Notes under the pieces: model-generated
What the model saw: the letters and a program-made list of their open reading frames with translations, nothing else
Databases searched by the model: none
Told to the model about the DNA's origin: nothing
Translations under genes and position numbers: made by a program
Shown here: piece after piece, positions 26,498-37,560 of the stretch
Layout: every line of letters begins with the position of its first letter
How positions within the stretch are numbered: position 1 is the first letter of the stretch
Source: Sipunculus nudus
Taxonomy: Eukaryota; Annelida; Sipuncula; Golfingiida; Sipunculidae
DNA length: 64,000 bases
Reading direction: 5' to 3'
NCBI GenBank assembly: GCA_026874595.1
Contig: CM049318.1
Location: 2,109,741-2,173,740, forward strand

Positions 26498-26722
26498 TGA
26501 ACCGGATTCGCATCAAAATCTAATCGATTCTTCATTGACACATTCCCGAAATGCCCTGAAAATTTCAAGAGATTCCTTTCATTGTTTCTTGAGTTATATT
26601 GTGAACAAACACACACAGAAACACACATCCGAACGCATTTACCTTTCTGGCAGAGGCAACAAACCTTAGTAAATTAAACAATTGAATAACTCCTGAGCCG
26701 CTCTACATTGTGCTGAGATTAA
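26498..26722 (-). mobile_element. Second, truncated copy of the dispersed element
   Basis: Almost base for base the same as 26128-26350 (ACCGGATTCGCATCAAAATC to TCTACATTGTGCTGAGAT), with a few substitutions and a small indel near AAACCTTAGTAAATTAAAC. The two copies directly flank the inverted satellite fragment. The near identity indicates a recent local duplication and not an independent insertion. Confidence 0.9.
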
Positions 26723-26750
26723 AAGTTCAAGAATTTCTACCTTTTTATCA

Positions 26751-27030
26751 TTAAATAATATCAGCAAGTTTCTCGATCAATGATGTAGTCGAGTCCACGT
26801 CATCAGAGTCAGAATGCAAGTCTGAATACCGTCCACAGTCCGAGTCCAGAACACTCGAGTCTAAGTCCAAGTCCAGGCCACCTGAAATGTCCGAGTCCAG
26901 GCCACTTGAGTCTAAGTCCGAGTCCAGGCCACTTGAGTTTAATTCCGAGTGCAAGTCAGAATAGCGGCCACTTGAGTCCAAGCCCGACTCCTTGAGGTTC
27001 GAGTCCAAGTCCGCCAAATTCAAGTCCAGT
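26751..27030 (-). CDS. Asp/Ser/Leu-repeat reading frame, possible 3' exon of an unknown gene
   Basis: The minus-strand frame ends in TAA at 26751-26753 and encodes about 90 residues dominated by LDSDLDSSGLDSD-type repeats, with a 27-bp DNA unit. It ends in a non-repetitive tail (DDVDSTTSLIEKLADII). There is no in-frame ATG; position 27023 is TTG. A good splice acceptor (TTTTCATTTCACTCGGATTCAG) ends just before 27030, so the reading could be a terminal exon. It lies about 0.6 kb downstream of the GPCR stop on the same strand, but I see nothing joining them. I do not recognise a family. The alternative is a GAGTCC-rich minisatellite that happens to be open. Confidence 0.3.
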
Positions 27031-27650
27031 CTGAATCCGAGTGAAATGAAAATATTAATATTTAAAAAACTTTAAAATTCAAATTTGTGATTATTTTGTT
27101 TATTTCTATGTTTATTTAAAAATTTTCATCGTTGTTTGATTACATTTAGCTGTCGACCATGTCCCTGACAAAGTAGACTCGAGTCCGGGCTCAGCCCTAC
27201 GACACTGCTCTCAATGAACTACGAAGATCAATGGCCGAAGTCCAGGTAGGGAGTTATTTTCAATCCATTACCTATCTGACTCGTCCATTTTTTTTCGTTT
27301 CCTTAACATATAAAACAGATAGCGTTGTAAATCTCTGAACTGAAATTTATCGCTGCAGAATAAACGACAGCCTCGGACGATGAAGAGGACACGAAGTAAG
27401 AACGCGCGCTTTTATTTTCAGTTTTTCACCGACTAATGAACCCTAATTCTATCCTCACTGAATATTTTGAAGAATTGAAATCGCATTTGATTCAACATAC
27501 AATCACATACAATCACTTAAAATATTTAGAAATAAGATGTAGTTACACAATCATAATAAAATTTTAATGTTTTAATGACAAATATAAGTTATAATATAAA
27601 AACAATATAAAACATGCATCTCTAATCTAAGTTTCATTTATGCTAAAACA
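27031..27650. other. Intergenic stretch with weak exon-like signals
   Basis: AT-rich. On the plus strand, an open segment ending CCGAAGTCCAG at 27245 is followed by GTAGGG. TTTATCGCTGCAG ends at 27358, and a 37-base segment runs to a GTAAGA at 27396. These could bound small exons, but coding content is too short to judge. On the minus strand, ATTAAA hexamers at 27571-27576 and 27563-27568 could be polyadenylation signals for the GPCR gene. Confidence 0.25.
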
Positions 27651-28709
27651 TTACAGCCTTGTGTTATATGTCGTTCCTGCTACATCCTGTTTAGGATTGT
27701 CAGGAGTTTGATGTCTGCTCCCATCATCCATTGAAACATTAGATAAATTGGAAATACTATGATCACCACATGGTTTTCGACAGAAATATACTTTGAGTAT
27801 TTTCCTGAACGCTGGCCAAAATATTAGATAAATGAACACGTTGATGACGTAACTCAACATGGCCACGGTTCCAGCGATTATCGTCGCCACAGTCATAGCG
27901 GTATCGTACGGTTTACCTGGAACTTCAAAAATGGCAAAATTACAAACCCAGATCAGGTCTGAAGGCGTCCTGAACAACAGGAAAGAAATGCACACTACAA
28001 CCATCATTTTGTGCAGAGTCATCTGGTGTTTGGAAGGTGCCTTTGCTATACTTGATCCGAGGTTTTTCCGTTTGCGAGTCGAATTCTTCATTTGTTTTAG
28101 AGTTAAAATTGTGACTATTAGCAAAATGATTCCAGCGGCCATGGTGCTCCCAAAATGAAGAGTGGGGTACAAGTATAAATGTAACTGTCTCCTTTCCGGT
28201 TTGGTATTACACATATGTTTGCTTATGTCCTGCGTGAAGAAAACGAAAAAATTAAGCGCAAGTGCACTAAGAATTCCGGATGTGACGTTTAGAACAAATG
28301 CGCGTGAGTCTTCCTGCGTGGCATAACGCATGGGTAAACGGACCATGATGCACCGTTGCATACCGATAGATACAACCAGAAAAGCAGCGAGACTTCTGCA
28401 GACGTACTTGCTGAAATTAATCCCTGCGCATGCAGCTCTGCTGTGATCAGCCGTGCCATTTCTCCCAAGAAGTTCCAGTAACAACACAATATTGTCTACA
28501 ACAGCTAGACTAATCACGTACATCCCTGTTGCACGTTTACAGATCGGGGTACGACTTGTCACAAAGATGGATATTAAGTTCCCAGAGATTCCGACGCATA
28601 ATGCAACGTAAAGGAATATTTTCCTGTATTCCAAGGCAGCAAGTGTTATTGGGTCTATTTCGTCAGATGGTTGTTCTGATGTTGAGTTAATGTATGATAA
28701 AGTTGTCAT
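27651..28709 (-). CDS. Class A (rhodopsin-like) G protein-coupled receptor, peptide-receptor-like
   Basis: A single uninterrupted frame of 352 residues, ATG at 28709 to TAA at 27651-27653, with seven hydrophobic segments: TM1 about 32-50, TM2 64-81, TM3 94-123, TM4 137-159, TM5 177-204, TM6 233-257, TM7 271-297. Class A landmarks are present: GN at 43-44 (N1.50), LAVVD with D72 (2.50), C94 (3.25) exactly 25 residues before R119 (3.50), C167 in loop 2 for the usual disulfide, and P249 (6.50). An N-glycosylation site NST lies at 8-10. A basic helix 8 with C310/C314 could be palmitoylated. Departures: DRY is QRC, the CWxP position is FRTP, and NPxxY is NVFIY. It should sit in the plasma membrane and signal through a G protein; the ligand is unknown. 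The general look is that of invertebrate FMRFamide/TRH-type orphan receptors (inference). The frame stays open upstream to 28784 without an ATG, so the longer reading would need a TTG start or an upstream exon (a possible CAG acceptor lies near 28753). Confidence 0.9.
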   Translation of the reverse strand: MTTLSYINSTSEQPSDEIDPITLAALEYRKIFLYVALCVGISGNLISIFVTSRTPICKRATGMYVISLAVVDNIVLLLELLGRNGTADHSRAACAGINFSKYVCRSLAAFLVVSIGMQRCIMVRLPMRYATQEDSRAFVLNVTSGILSALALNFFVFFTQDISKHMCNTKPERRQLHLYLYPTLHFGSTMAAGIILLIVTILTLKQMKNSTRKRKNLGSSIAKAPSKHQMTLHKMMVVVCISFLLFRTPSDLIWVCNFAIFEVPGKPYDTAMTVATIIAGTVAMLSYVINVFIYLIFWPAFRKILKVYFCRKPCGDHSISNLSNVSMDDGSRHQTPDNPKQDVAGTTYNTRL

Positions 28710-28784
28710 GCCGAAACGTACCGGATTGTCAACCTCTTTATCATTCAAGGCTTCTGTTGTATACTTTTGTGATTTGTAGCATTA

Positions 28785-30387
28785 TCCTGTTGCCAATGAA
28801 TAAATCCAATTACAAGAAGACTCACGACAACTTCTTCTGACAATAGTACTTTGACATCCATGTATCCTAGCTGCTCCTAAAATAAACACACCATGAACTA
28901 AAAGACTGCATGCACTGCTGTTTCAGCCCTGTATAGGCAGCCCTCGGGAGGCACTCCTATGTGGATAAAGTCAATCATGAAGGCTTTGCTCCTGAAAGCA
29001 GACTGAAAATTGCAAATTTATTGTGTACCAATCACGTGTAGTCGCCATGAATAACACTTTACGCACAATTAATCCAAATTCACCAGAGAAAAGTCCTCCA
29101 TTTGCATAGCATTACAAAGCGAGAACAGTACTTCGCTTGCCCAATTTGGTTAAGTATTAGAGAACGCCAGTTGCTGGCACAGCGAAAGGGGCCTTGCTGG
29201 GTGATGCAGAATCATGTGAACATCGTGGCTGCATCTAATTTATTGTACCGTGTTCCGGCCGGTTTTCTACTGAGAGAATCCCCGCTTAATCTCCGAAGTA
29301 TTGATCCTCTCTGTGACGAATGACGTGTTATTCTAAATACTGACCATATTATTATTAAACAATGTCAGTTGCCGGCTGTAGGTGCGGGCGACCTCTCTGA
29401 TGTGTAAATAAACATCACATACATTATACAGCTGTTACAGCTAGCTGTTAACTAAATAGCTTTATGTGTGTCATGAGCCATATCATTCCAAAATAATAGG
29501 ATATTTAATGGGCGATCAGTACTGCATTTACATTAGAAATAAATTTTTTTATCAATTCATATTTTATTAATACAAATATAGAGTTAATGCTAAATTTTAA
29601 CTGTGGGACTTTTGTCCGTGTACTTTACTTGTTCTAAACACGTCACATCAGCAAACCAGACCCAGGACAAAATCCTGTCTCTATTTGACGGTTTATAAAA
29701 CTGGAAAAGTGTCTCTGTTGAAACGCCATGTAACGTACATAAAAAGTCCAAAGAATTATAAGCAGATGTTCCTCTTCCTGGACAGTGTAATGTTAAGTAC
29801 TTCTTTAAGTCTGTTAAAACAGAGACAACTATGTAAAACACTCCATTCTTTACTCAAAGCATTAAAGGAATTATAGTCTGCTGAGCTAAAATAACGTCCC
29901 CGCATCCGTATCTGCAGCGCATCCGTACATGCAAGTGGAGAACAGTGTTAACATATATCTACACGTCGGCGTTACGTATGTGGTTTTGTCGTATCTCTAA
30001 CGCAACGTAGCCATATCGCAGTCGTATAGCGTATATGTACACCCGGATTTATACACAAATTTTCCTAGGAACAGCCATTCCACAGACCAGCAACGTGTGG
30101 TCCAGGGGACAGTTAATTAATTGTCCTTTCCGCGGTATCTCAGTACTGCAGTAGGCGGTAACGACTCCCGGAGGTGTATATAGTGACTCTTGTGTTTCTA
30201 TGGCAACGGAGACTAAGCCGCCGGCGTGAGCACCTCGTGAAGCAATTTATTTAATTCCACGATTTCAATAATCTAGATATTTAGTTACACATCTAATGGA
30301 ATAAAACATAACATAAGAAGTCAGGACAATATATCTGCATGGCTATAATTCCGTGTCCCCATGACGCAATAGGTCTTTATGCTATGT
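28785..30387. other. Upstream region of the GPCR, no gene seen
   Basis: AT-rich DNA with no recognisable exon or element. Short open frames near 29590-29876 start at GTG or lack splice context and resemble nothing I know. The promoter and any 5' non-coding exon of the GPCR should lie here, but I cannot point to a specific TATA or initiator. Confidence 0.4.
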
Positions 30388-30672
30388 AACCGGCTTCTGT
30401 ATCTCTGGGGTAGAGCACAGGACTCAAAGCCGCGAGATCGGGAGTTCGAATATCAGCCCAGACGATGAAAGTTTTTAAGGTCGGCCCAAACCAAGGTGAG
30501 CGCTCTGCAGGCTTTGTGGGAAGACAAGGGTTTCACTTACAAAGGGGGTTCCTTGGTAGTATGACCCAGCAATGGGGACGATTACACACCAATGCCCCGC
30601 AGGTGCAGTAATCTCCGGGCCTGGTTGACACCAGGATATAAAATGAGAGGAAGCGTGTGATGCTGCCCTGTC
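30388..30672 (+). mobile_element. tRNA-derived SINE, copy 1
   Basis: A tRNA-like head has GGGGTAGAGCACAGGACT (A-box region, about 30407-30424) and GGGAGTTCGAATATC (B box around 30442-30452). A body follows with GAGCGCTCTGCAGGCTT, ATGACCCAGCAATGG, CGCAGGTGCAGTAATC and ATAAAATGAGAGGAAGC. The same head and body, in the same order, occur reversed at 33765-34062. This shows a mobile tRNA-derived retroelement of about 290 bp and not a tRNA gene. RNA polymerase III transcription from the internal promoter is expected for SINEs. Confidence 0.88.
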
Positions 30673-31482
30673 ATGAAGTCCGAAAGCAGAACCGAATTCT
30701 GCAGATGTACATTATATATTTATTATGATTAAAAATGGAGGCGATTACCTCCACCCAAAATATAATTAAAAGCCTTTTTTATTCTTTGTACACTCATTAT
30801 ACATTGTACTACATCTGCACATAGATAAGCGCCTTATATGTTGTTACAGGTATCTGTTTTATTGTGCACAGGAGTGTAACATGCGTCTGTTGACATTCTG
30901 ATTCGTGTAGCGCAGGCATAGTTCGTTGCTATGAGAGACGTGAGAGTTGGGCTGGCTCACCTGTAAGGACTGAAGCGTAGAAACACAGCGTTCTTGGTTC
31001 TAGATGTTTCAGGTCTGTTCATGTGCGTGTGTATTGTTCTTTGGAAATTCCCATTCTAGAATTTTCGGATGAGAAGCTATAAATTAGAGGCTGTCTTAAG
31101 AGGCGAGAGAAAGGGGGAAACCAGCGAGCACTAAGAGTGTAACCTTCTCGTCCGTTTGTGGACCTTACCGATAATTGCCGTGGTGTCAGATATTTAACGG
31201 ACTTAATACAGATTTAATATGGACTGTCTCCAGTTTGCCTTTGGATTATATGTTTAAAGGACTTGTTGAGCTGTGACACTGATGGTAACCAGAATCAAAG
31301 CCTAGGATCCAAACACTCTGGTACTGTACATTTTTATTGTTTTACTGTGTCATTGTATTGATTAAGTGAATTGAAATGTTAGGATTAATTTAAGAATAAG
31401 TTATAATTATTTGTTAACAAAAAAACACTGACTTCTTTATTCATTCTCCGTGGACATTGCAGTCTGCCTAATGTAACAGATT

Positions 31483-31485
<3 letters not shown>

Positions 31486-31535
<50 letters not shown>
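31486..31535. repeat. (TA)n microsatellite
   Basis: About 25 uninterrupted TA dinucleotides, likely length-variable between individuals. Confidence 0.97.
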
Positions 31536-31538
<3 letters not shown>

Positions 31539-33341
31539 ATAATACACTGACGTAAACTATATAATCTGAACAATTTATTAAGCCAAAGTTATATTTGTTA
31601 TGTTGACCTTTTCAGACTCAGGTCTAAATAAGATAGGCACCCTAATTCCTATATCCTAACACACTTCAAACCCTTTTAATACTCCCTCCCGTCAGTTAGG
31701 GTACTAAGACACTCTTTTTAACCTAATATTCCAATATAAATTACGCTTTCAATCCTATTAATATTTGTATTGGCAAAGATGCAAATTCCCATTGCTGTTT
31801 TGGATCAATGGTTTAGTTTTTGCTAAAGACTTCGGTGAAGTTGAATAAGAAGACTGGCTGAAGTATTTTATCATTTTATAACAAAATTCGTCTATATGGA
31901 GTAACTCTGCTACACAGTTTCATAAGGTAATTCAATCACTTCATCTCATGAATATCCTGAAACACCCGATTTTGTGTTTAAATTTAGTAATTCTGCAGGA
32001 CTCAGTTTTTTTCCTAGTCGAATAGACCACCATATATGTAGAGGTTTATGTGGCAATGTTGTAAAATTTTGCTATATAATAAAATAAATAAATGTTTGTA
32101 ATCACAATCATTTCCCTTGAAAAAATTTCATTCGCAAATACTATTGTAAATATAATCTAAAAAGGGGCTTTTCTGTTTCTGTAATTGGTAAACATTAATA
32201 TTCACTGGATTATGGTATGTTTGAAGTATACAACAAATTTATTCCCATTTATCTCATTTAAGGCCCGACCAACATTATCATAAACATACAATTGGAACCG
32301 CATGTATGGACAGTCAAAAAACCTCCATTGTAATAAGTAACATAATTTCATCCTTAAGTTAATTAAAATGTATGCCAGGCACCAAATTTGCGTGACTAAT
32401 TATAAATCTATATAACCTTTATCTGATGAAAAGGTTATTTATTAAACTTCTTCATCATTTGGGGGATTTCAAACCCAAATCTTGTAACTAAGTAATTGCT
32501 GATTTATTTCTAGTTCAGTCTAGCTGTAACAGTTGGGCACGAAGGTCGTACCCCAACAGTGTTAGGGCAGAAAGGTGGGCATTTCTGCCCAAACAGGTTA
32601 CACAGGAAGGTTTCCCTTCGTACCCTTACTGTATTCATGAAGCACTCCTAATAAGATTACACTTATTGTCTTATAATGGACTGGATGAGGAATGTATATA
32701 TGTACATATGTGGGTGACATGTGGCATTTATGATTTGCCGATGATAAAGGAAATTAACTAAAGGTCGCAGTTGCTTAAATCGATTCTTAAAAGGAAAACT
32801 CTAACCGAAGAGCTTTAACTAAGAAAATGACACACAGCAAATAGAGCGTATATCCTCAATACGTATTGGGATATCAGTTAAAGTGTGTTGCAGTACATAC
32901 TGAGCCTGAATAGGTTATCCCGTAGCCAGCCCTATATATAGTAGAAATGCCAGCATTGATATCGTGCACATTTAACGACTCTGGAGGAGTTCTCTGGGAC
33001 CTATTAAAAATACTCGAGGGCGAGGAATTCAATCTCCCTGATTAGGAATTTGACCAGTTAATCATCCAGAAGTGACACTAAAGACGGTGGTCATGTTTGT
33101 ACAAAGTCTGGAAAAAGGGGAATGTGGGTCAGACGGCGTTTTTTGCGGACCTGACCAAACAAAAACGGCGTCGGCCAGGCTGGCTTACACAAGGGCCACA
33201 CGGGCAAAAATTCATTATTTAACGAGACTGCTGTACAAAACGATAAAAGAATGAAAAGAGAATAAAAGATACCCGACATGTAAATCATTAATGTTGGTCT
33301 TTATTCTTTTTTTATCGCCAATAAGATTTTTGGGATATACA

Positions 33342-33369
33342 CATCAATCAATCAATCAGTCAATCAATA
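33342..33369. repeat. ATCA tetranucleotide microsatellite
   Basis: Seven near-perfect ATCA units with one G substitution. Confidence 0.85.
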
Positions 33370-33764
33370 TGTCGTTCAGTATATCAACCAATGAATATAT
33401 CGGTTATTCTGTTGACCAGAAAACAGTTCATTTTCCTAACATACTGTGTAAAAATTTTAATTCTTCGAAATTGGTCGACGTTTATACTAGACACCCTTTA
33501 ACGGAGGATTGTTTGCATTCGAACGGTACAGTAACCCCTTTTTTAAGTAATGAGGTCCCGCTCGCCCCTTCAGCAACGATATTGATAGACATATACAATG
33601 CCCGGTATTTTTATTTTGTGACAGTATAGGCCCTATAAAGGGCAAGACTCCTTCTACTGTCTGTTAATCTCATGTCTTGGTTTATGTTCATCTCGGGATT
33701 CCTTGAACGATGTCAATGCAAAAAGTAGTGAAGCTACGGTTGTTTTTCGCACTATACACATACA

Positions 33765-34062
33765 AAGCTATGGCAGATGCTTCCTCTCACTTTATTTCCT
33801 GGTCTTATCCAGACTCTGTGACTACTGCACCTGCAGGTCCTGTGTGTGTTATCGTAGCCATTGCTGGGCCATGCCACCGAGGAACCCTCGAAAGGCGCAC
33901 TCGTTTGTGAGTGAAACACGGCATTCCCATTAAGCCTGCAGAGCGCTTACCCTGGATGGAGACCGAACGGGAAAAAATTTCACCGCTCTTTAGCTGAGAT
34001 TCGAACTCAGAAGCTCCCGGCTTCGAGTCCTGTGCTGTACCCCTGGACCAGAAAAGCTGGTG
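33765..34062 (-). mobile_element. tRNA-derived SINE, copy 2
   Basis: On the minus strand it reads GGGGTACAGCACAGGACTCG, GAGTTCGAATCTC (B box, 33996-34008), AAGCGCTCTGCAGGCTT, ATGGCCCAGCAATGG, TGCAGGTGCAGTAGTC and AAGTGAGAGGAAGC. This matches copy 1 at 30388-30672 along its full length, with scattered substitutions. The copies are clearly older than the segmental duplication further right, judging by their greater divergence. Confidence 0.88.
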
Positions 34063-37000
34063 GAAACTGGAATGGTTTTAATGGGAAACTGACAACTGTT
34101 ACAATATATTATTGATTAGGGTGTGCGGAGGCAGTCTAAGTACACACAAGGTTATATTAAAATACACAAATGATTTTAATAGACTTATCTCTGCCTAATA
34201 TTCAGATATTGTTATGTAAGACTGACAGCAGCAGAATCAGACGCTCGGCATTATGCCCAGCTCCTATGTTAACCCCGACGTACGACTGGTCGTCAAAGGG
34301 ACCTGACATTCTACGTGATATTTATGTAAAGCTGGGAGGGCAGTTAGACTCACAAACCTTTTAGTACTGACAACTCTTTTCATATCATATAATATGGGTA
34401 ATCCATTAGGCTATATCAGGCCTAAATGCGGCATATAGATGGTATATAAGCTCGACTTAATTTACCCATTAAGCTATCTTGGCCCAACAAATGTTAAAGA
34501 TATAAAAGCCATATTTAAATACATACCAACGCTACACTGATACATGTTCTTGGAAAGCTAATTAGAATCTTTCATGAGGCAAATTATACTTTTTTTTCCA
34601 TAATCATCTCAAATTCATTTTACACGATCCGACTCAATCAAGGGTATCATGGATAGCGCTGTACAAAGCTGATGGTGAAATCCACATATTCCTATTTTCA
34701 TCCATTTTCTTTCAGTAATGCACGTTTTGTGTGTGTTTTAGCACTTAATATATCAGACTCTTATTAGTGTTGTGGGCTGAAAAGGAAAATTTGCATTCAC
34801 CAAGAAACATTTGAAGAAAATCCATTACACAGATTGTTCACAACTTCCAAAGACACAATTGCAAAAATTGTAAAATGACAGCAGTCTAAGTCAGGGAACA
34901 GCTGACAGTTATGACCCCTGGGGCAGCTTGTATATAGTCGACCAAAATATAATGGTATTAGAAACAAACCAACGATCTTTTCCGGATCAGTGAAAGTAGA
35001 AAATTTCTGAAATGTTAAAAAGTGTACATAAGCCCCGCTGTAAATCGGTTGCTGTATGTGTTACAAAGCAGCTTTACTCATACACTAAAATCAAGTGGGT
35101 TTTATCTGAGCTTACACTTAATTTTTCCCTATATATGCCTCTGATTTATATACAAATGAAATTTCGTGGTAAATGGTTTTTTTTTTAGACCTTCTGCAAT
35201 ACGCGTAATTCATATGTAACTCCGGGACTGCCCAAACGTTTACTTCATATAAAAGATTCTTACCATTATGCAGAAGCGGATCCAGGAGGGGGGGGGGGAG
35301 GGCGTCCATGGGGTCCTGATTTTTCGCGGATGGGGATACGTTAATTTATACTGATCACCCGCTCGTACAAATTTTATTAACAGACTAGTGACATTTAAAC
35401 GGAATTCTAAAACTCCTTTATTTTCCAGGATCTGGAGTTAACACAACAGATACGAATGATGCATCTTTTTTCAATAATATGTTGTTGTCCACGCTATTTC
35501 AGATGAAGAATTATAAACTTTAAAGAATACATATGTGTTTCTTTAACTATGACCACATCCAGCTCGAAATCGATATAACTTCTGATCGGACAATGGGGGT
35601 CCGGCAGAGTAGAAAATTTTCCGGAACTGTTACATAACCGTATTTTTCATTTTAAAATGTTGCTTATATTACTATTAATTTAATACATTATAGCTAATAT
35701 ATATCCCCAACTCTGTATTTTTTTTATAAAGATGGAACCGAGTTCCGTTTAAACACACACACAGACGCGTATATGCGTACAAGAAAGGACCTTGCTTTCA
35801 CACTGTACCTCCGAAGACTACAGTTCCGCTAGAGTTAGCAAGAAGAGCTATTGAGGGTACGCATGTCCTCGCAAACTTTTTTTAAAGAAAAGAGCTAGTT
35901 AGACGTGAGAACGATGCGTTGACTTAGTGCATTACTTTCGAGGACAACCTGCGAGAACATTCAGACTGATAGATAATAGGGAACTAGTGCATGGTGCTAA
36001 TTAATTTACTTTATAGGTCAGTTCACGTTTAGTGATTATCAACCGTCTGGCCTGTGAACACTAAGTTAGTCTTAATTAGGGATTGCCCAATGCACAGGGG
36101 TGCAGCCAAGCTTTACGTTGTTATTATGAGGTGCACTTTCATGGGCAAACATGAGGTAATAGACTATAGTAGTAATAAAGAGTAATAGACTATTACAGCT
36201 TTTTTTCAAATTATAGAAATAAACCCAAATATATGAGCTGAAATAGTAATAAAAAACGTAACAGAAGGCAAAGTTATATTTAGAGTTATACATGTACACT
36301 TATTTTCCATTCCCTGCTACGTCATAAAGCAGATGGGCATGTATTGCTTAACAGGCTTGGTTCTGTTCCAGTGATCGCCTGTATGATGTACCGATTGTTA
36401 AGCCAAGTTATTATAAAAATTGATAACCATTAGTGCAAATTTCATGAGTATTGGAACGCAGGTTTCAGCCCAAACAACCTAATTAACTCTGTCTGGCTTT
36501 TGATGACTAAAACATCCATAACTATATGGATAGATAGAGAAAGTTTATTATTATTTTGACACGTACATCATATATTACAAATTTGCAGCAATGAATCAAT
36601 ATCAATGTTAAAAAAGAGGGAAGAGAGAAATATTATATTTAACATAAAGCAATTCTCATATATATATATATATACAACATATATTTTTTTCAGGAGACGT
36701 GTTTGTATAGTATTAATTACCAAGCTTTGATGGATTTTTCCCCACAAGATCCAATATAACTACTTAACGTTTTTTGACAATATATTATATTGCTCGAGTT
36801 CATTCTAGGCAGTGTTGAGAACAGAGGGTCATATTTACAGGAAAATTGTTAATTGAGTTGATCATTCAATCGTTTAATAATTAATGCTGAATTTTAATTA
36901 CCTGAAAATATCCTTGCACCACTATTAGACAGATAGTATTGTAATGTAACATTTTTGTAATGATTAAGTAAACTAAAAAATGTCTCATTCCAAATTATTT

Positions 37001-37369
37001 TGTTATTAAGTTAAGTAATATAGAAATAAATGTCATGCACTTAAAAGTAAAAGATGAGAAACTGTGGCGATAGTAAATTATTTATAGCAATAGATATATA
37101 ATAACAGTGAAACTTACAGTAATAAATATATAACAAATTGAACTTAACCCTGATGAGTATGTTCACATTTTTTCCAGACCTATCATCCAGGAGTCAGCAT
37201 GAGCAGAGAACTGTCTACACCAAACAAATATGTAACACTGTGTAATGATTTTGGAAAGACTCATGTAAAGAGTGCATTCACCACTGTGTAATACATTTTT
37301 ATTTGATTTTTTTTATAATTAATGTGTTTATTAGAAGTAAAAATGTATTAAAAAGTTATTTGTTGTCAC
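34063..37369. other. Non-coding AT-rich DNA
   Basis: No exon, RNA gene or complete element identified. There is an 11-bp G-run within a G-rich stretch near 35290 beside GCGGATCCAGGAG, and a short (AT)n at about 36659-36676. Remaining open frames are short and AT-driven. Confidence 0.45.
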
Positions 37370-37560
37370 TATTACAATGTAAATACCCTGAAGGCAACAA
37401 AAGATATTGTAAAAGTAATTCCGATTACTTTTAAAGTTATTTGTTTTTGTAATCAATTACTCTTTTGAAAACTCAAAAGTAATTGTAATTATAATCGATT
37501 TTTTTAAAGTAATTATATTTGTAATCGATTATTTTAATAGTATTTGGACCCAACCCTGCA
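37370..37560. repeat. TAATCGATTA-rich tract, probable DNA-transposon end
   Basis: Repeated AAAGTAATT, TTGTAATC and ATAATCGATT words on both strands (for example 37410-37440, 37456-37500, 37512-37545) make a self-complementary AT-rich block. Such tracts are, from memory, typical of the ends of some dispersed DNA transposons in invertebrates. No transposase is present. Confidence 0.45.

Larger units (their letters stand above)
30673..33764. other. Non-coding AT-rich DNA between the two SINE copies
   Basis: Contains a (TA)n run at about 31486-31535 and a short ATCA-type tetranucleotide run at about 33342-33369. Open frames near 33072-33630 are low-complexity and unrecognised. No exon or RNA gene could be supported. 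Confidence 0.5.

Noticed and set aside
27651-28748. A 365-residue form of the GPCR starting at 28748
   Set aside because: The first codon there is TTG, not ATG. The first in-frame ATG is at 28709, and no upstream ATG precedes the stop at 28782-28784.
29590-29876. Overlapping 83- and 63-residue frames on opposite strands
   Set aside because: The minus frame starts at GTG, neither has splice signals or recognisable motifs, and they overlap each other.
30388-30460. A functional tRNA gene
   Set aside because: The A and B boxes are good but the acceptor and anticodon stems do not pair cleanly, and the same head plus a long shared body occurs at 33765-34062, so it is a SINE.
31486-31535. Telomere-like or structural significance of the (TA)n run
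   Set aside because: A plain microsatellite; no telomeric repeat is present anywhere in the window.
33703-33933. Plus-strand frames over the second SINE as coding
   Set aside because: They read through the SINE body; the corresponding region of the other copy is not open in the same frame.
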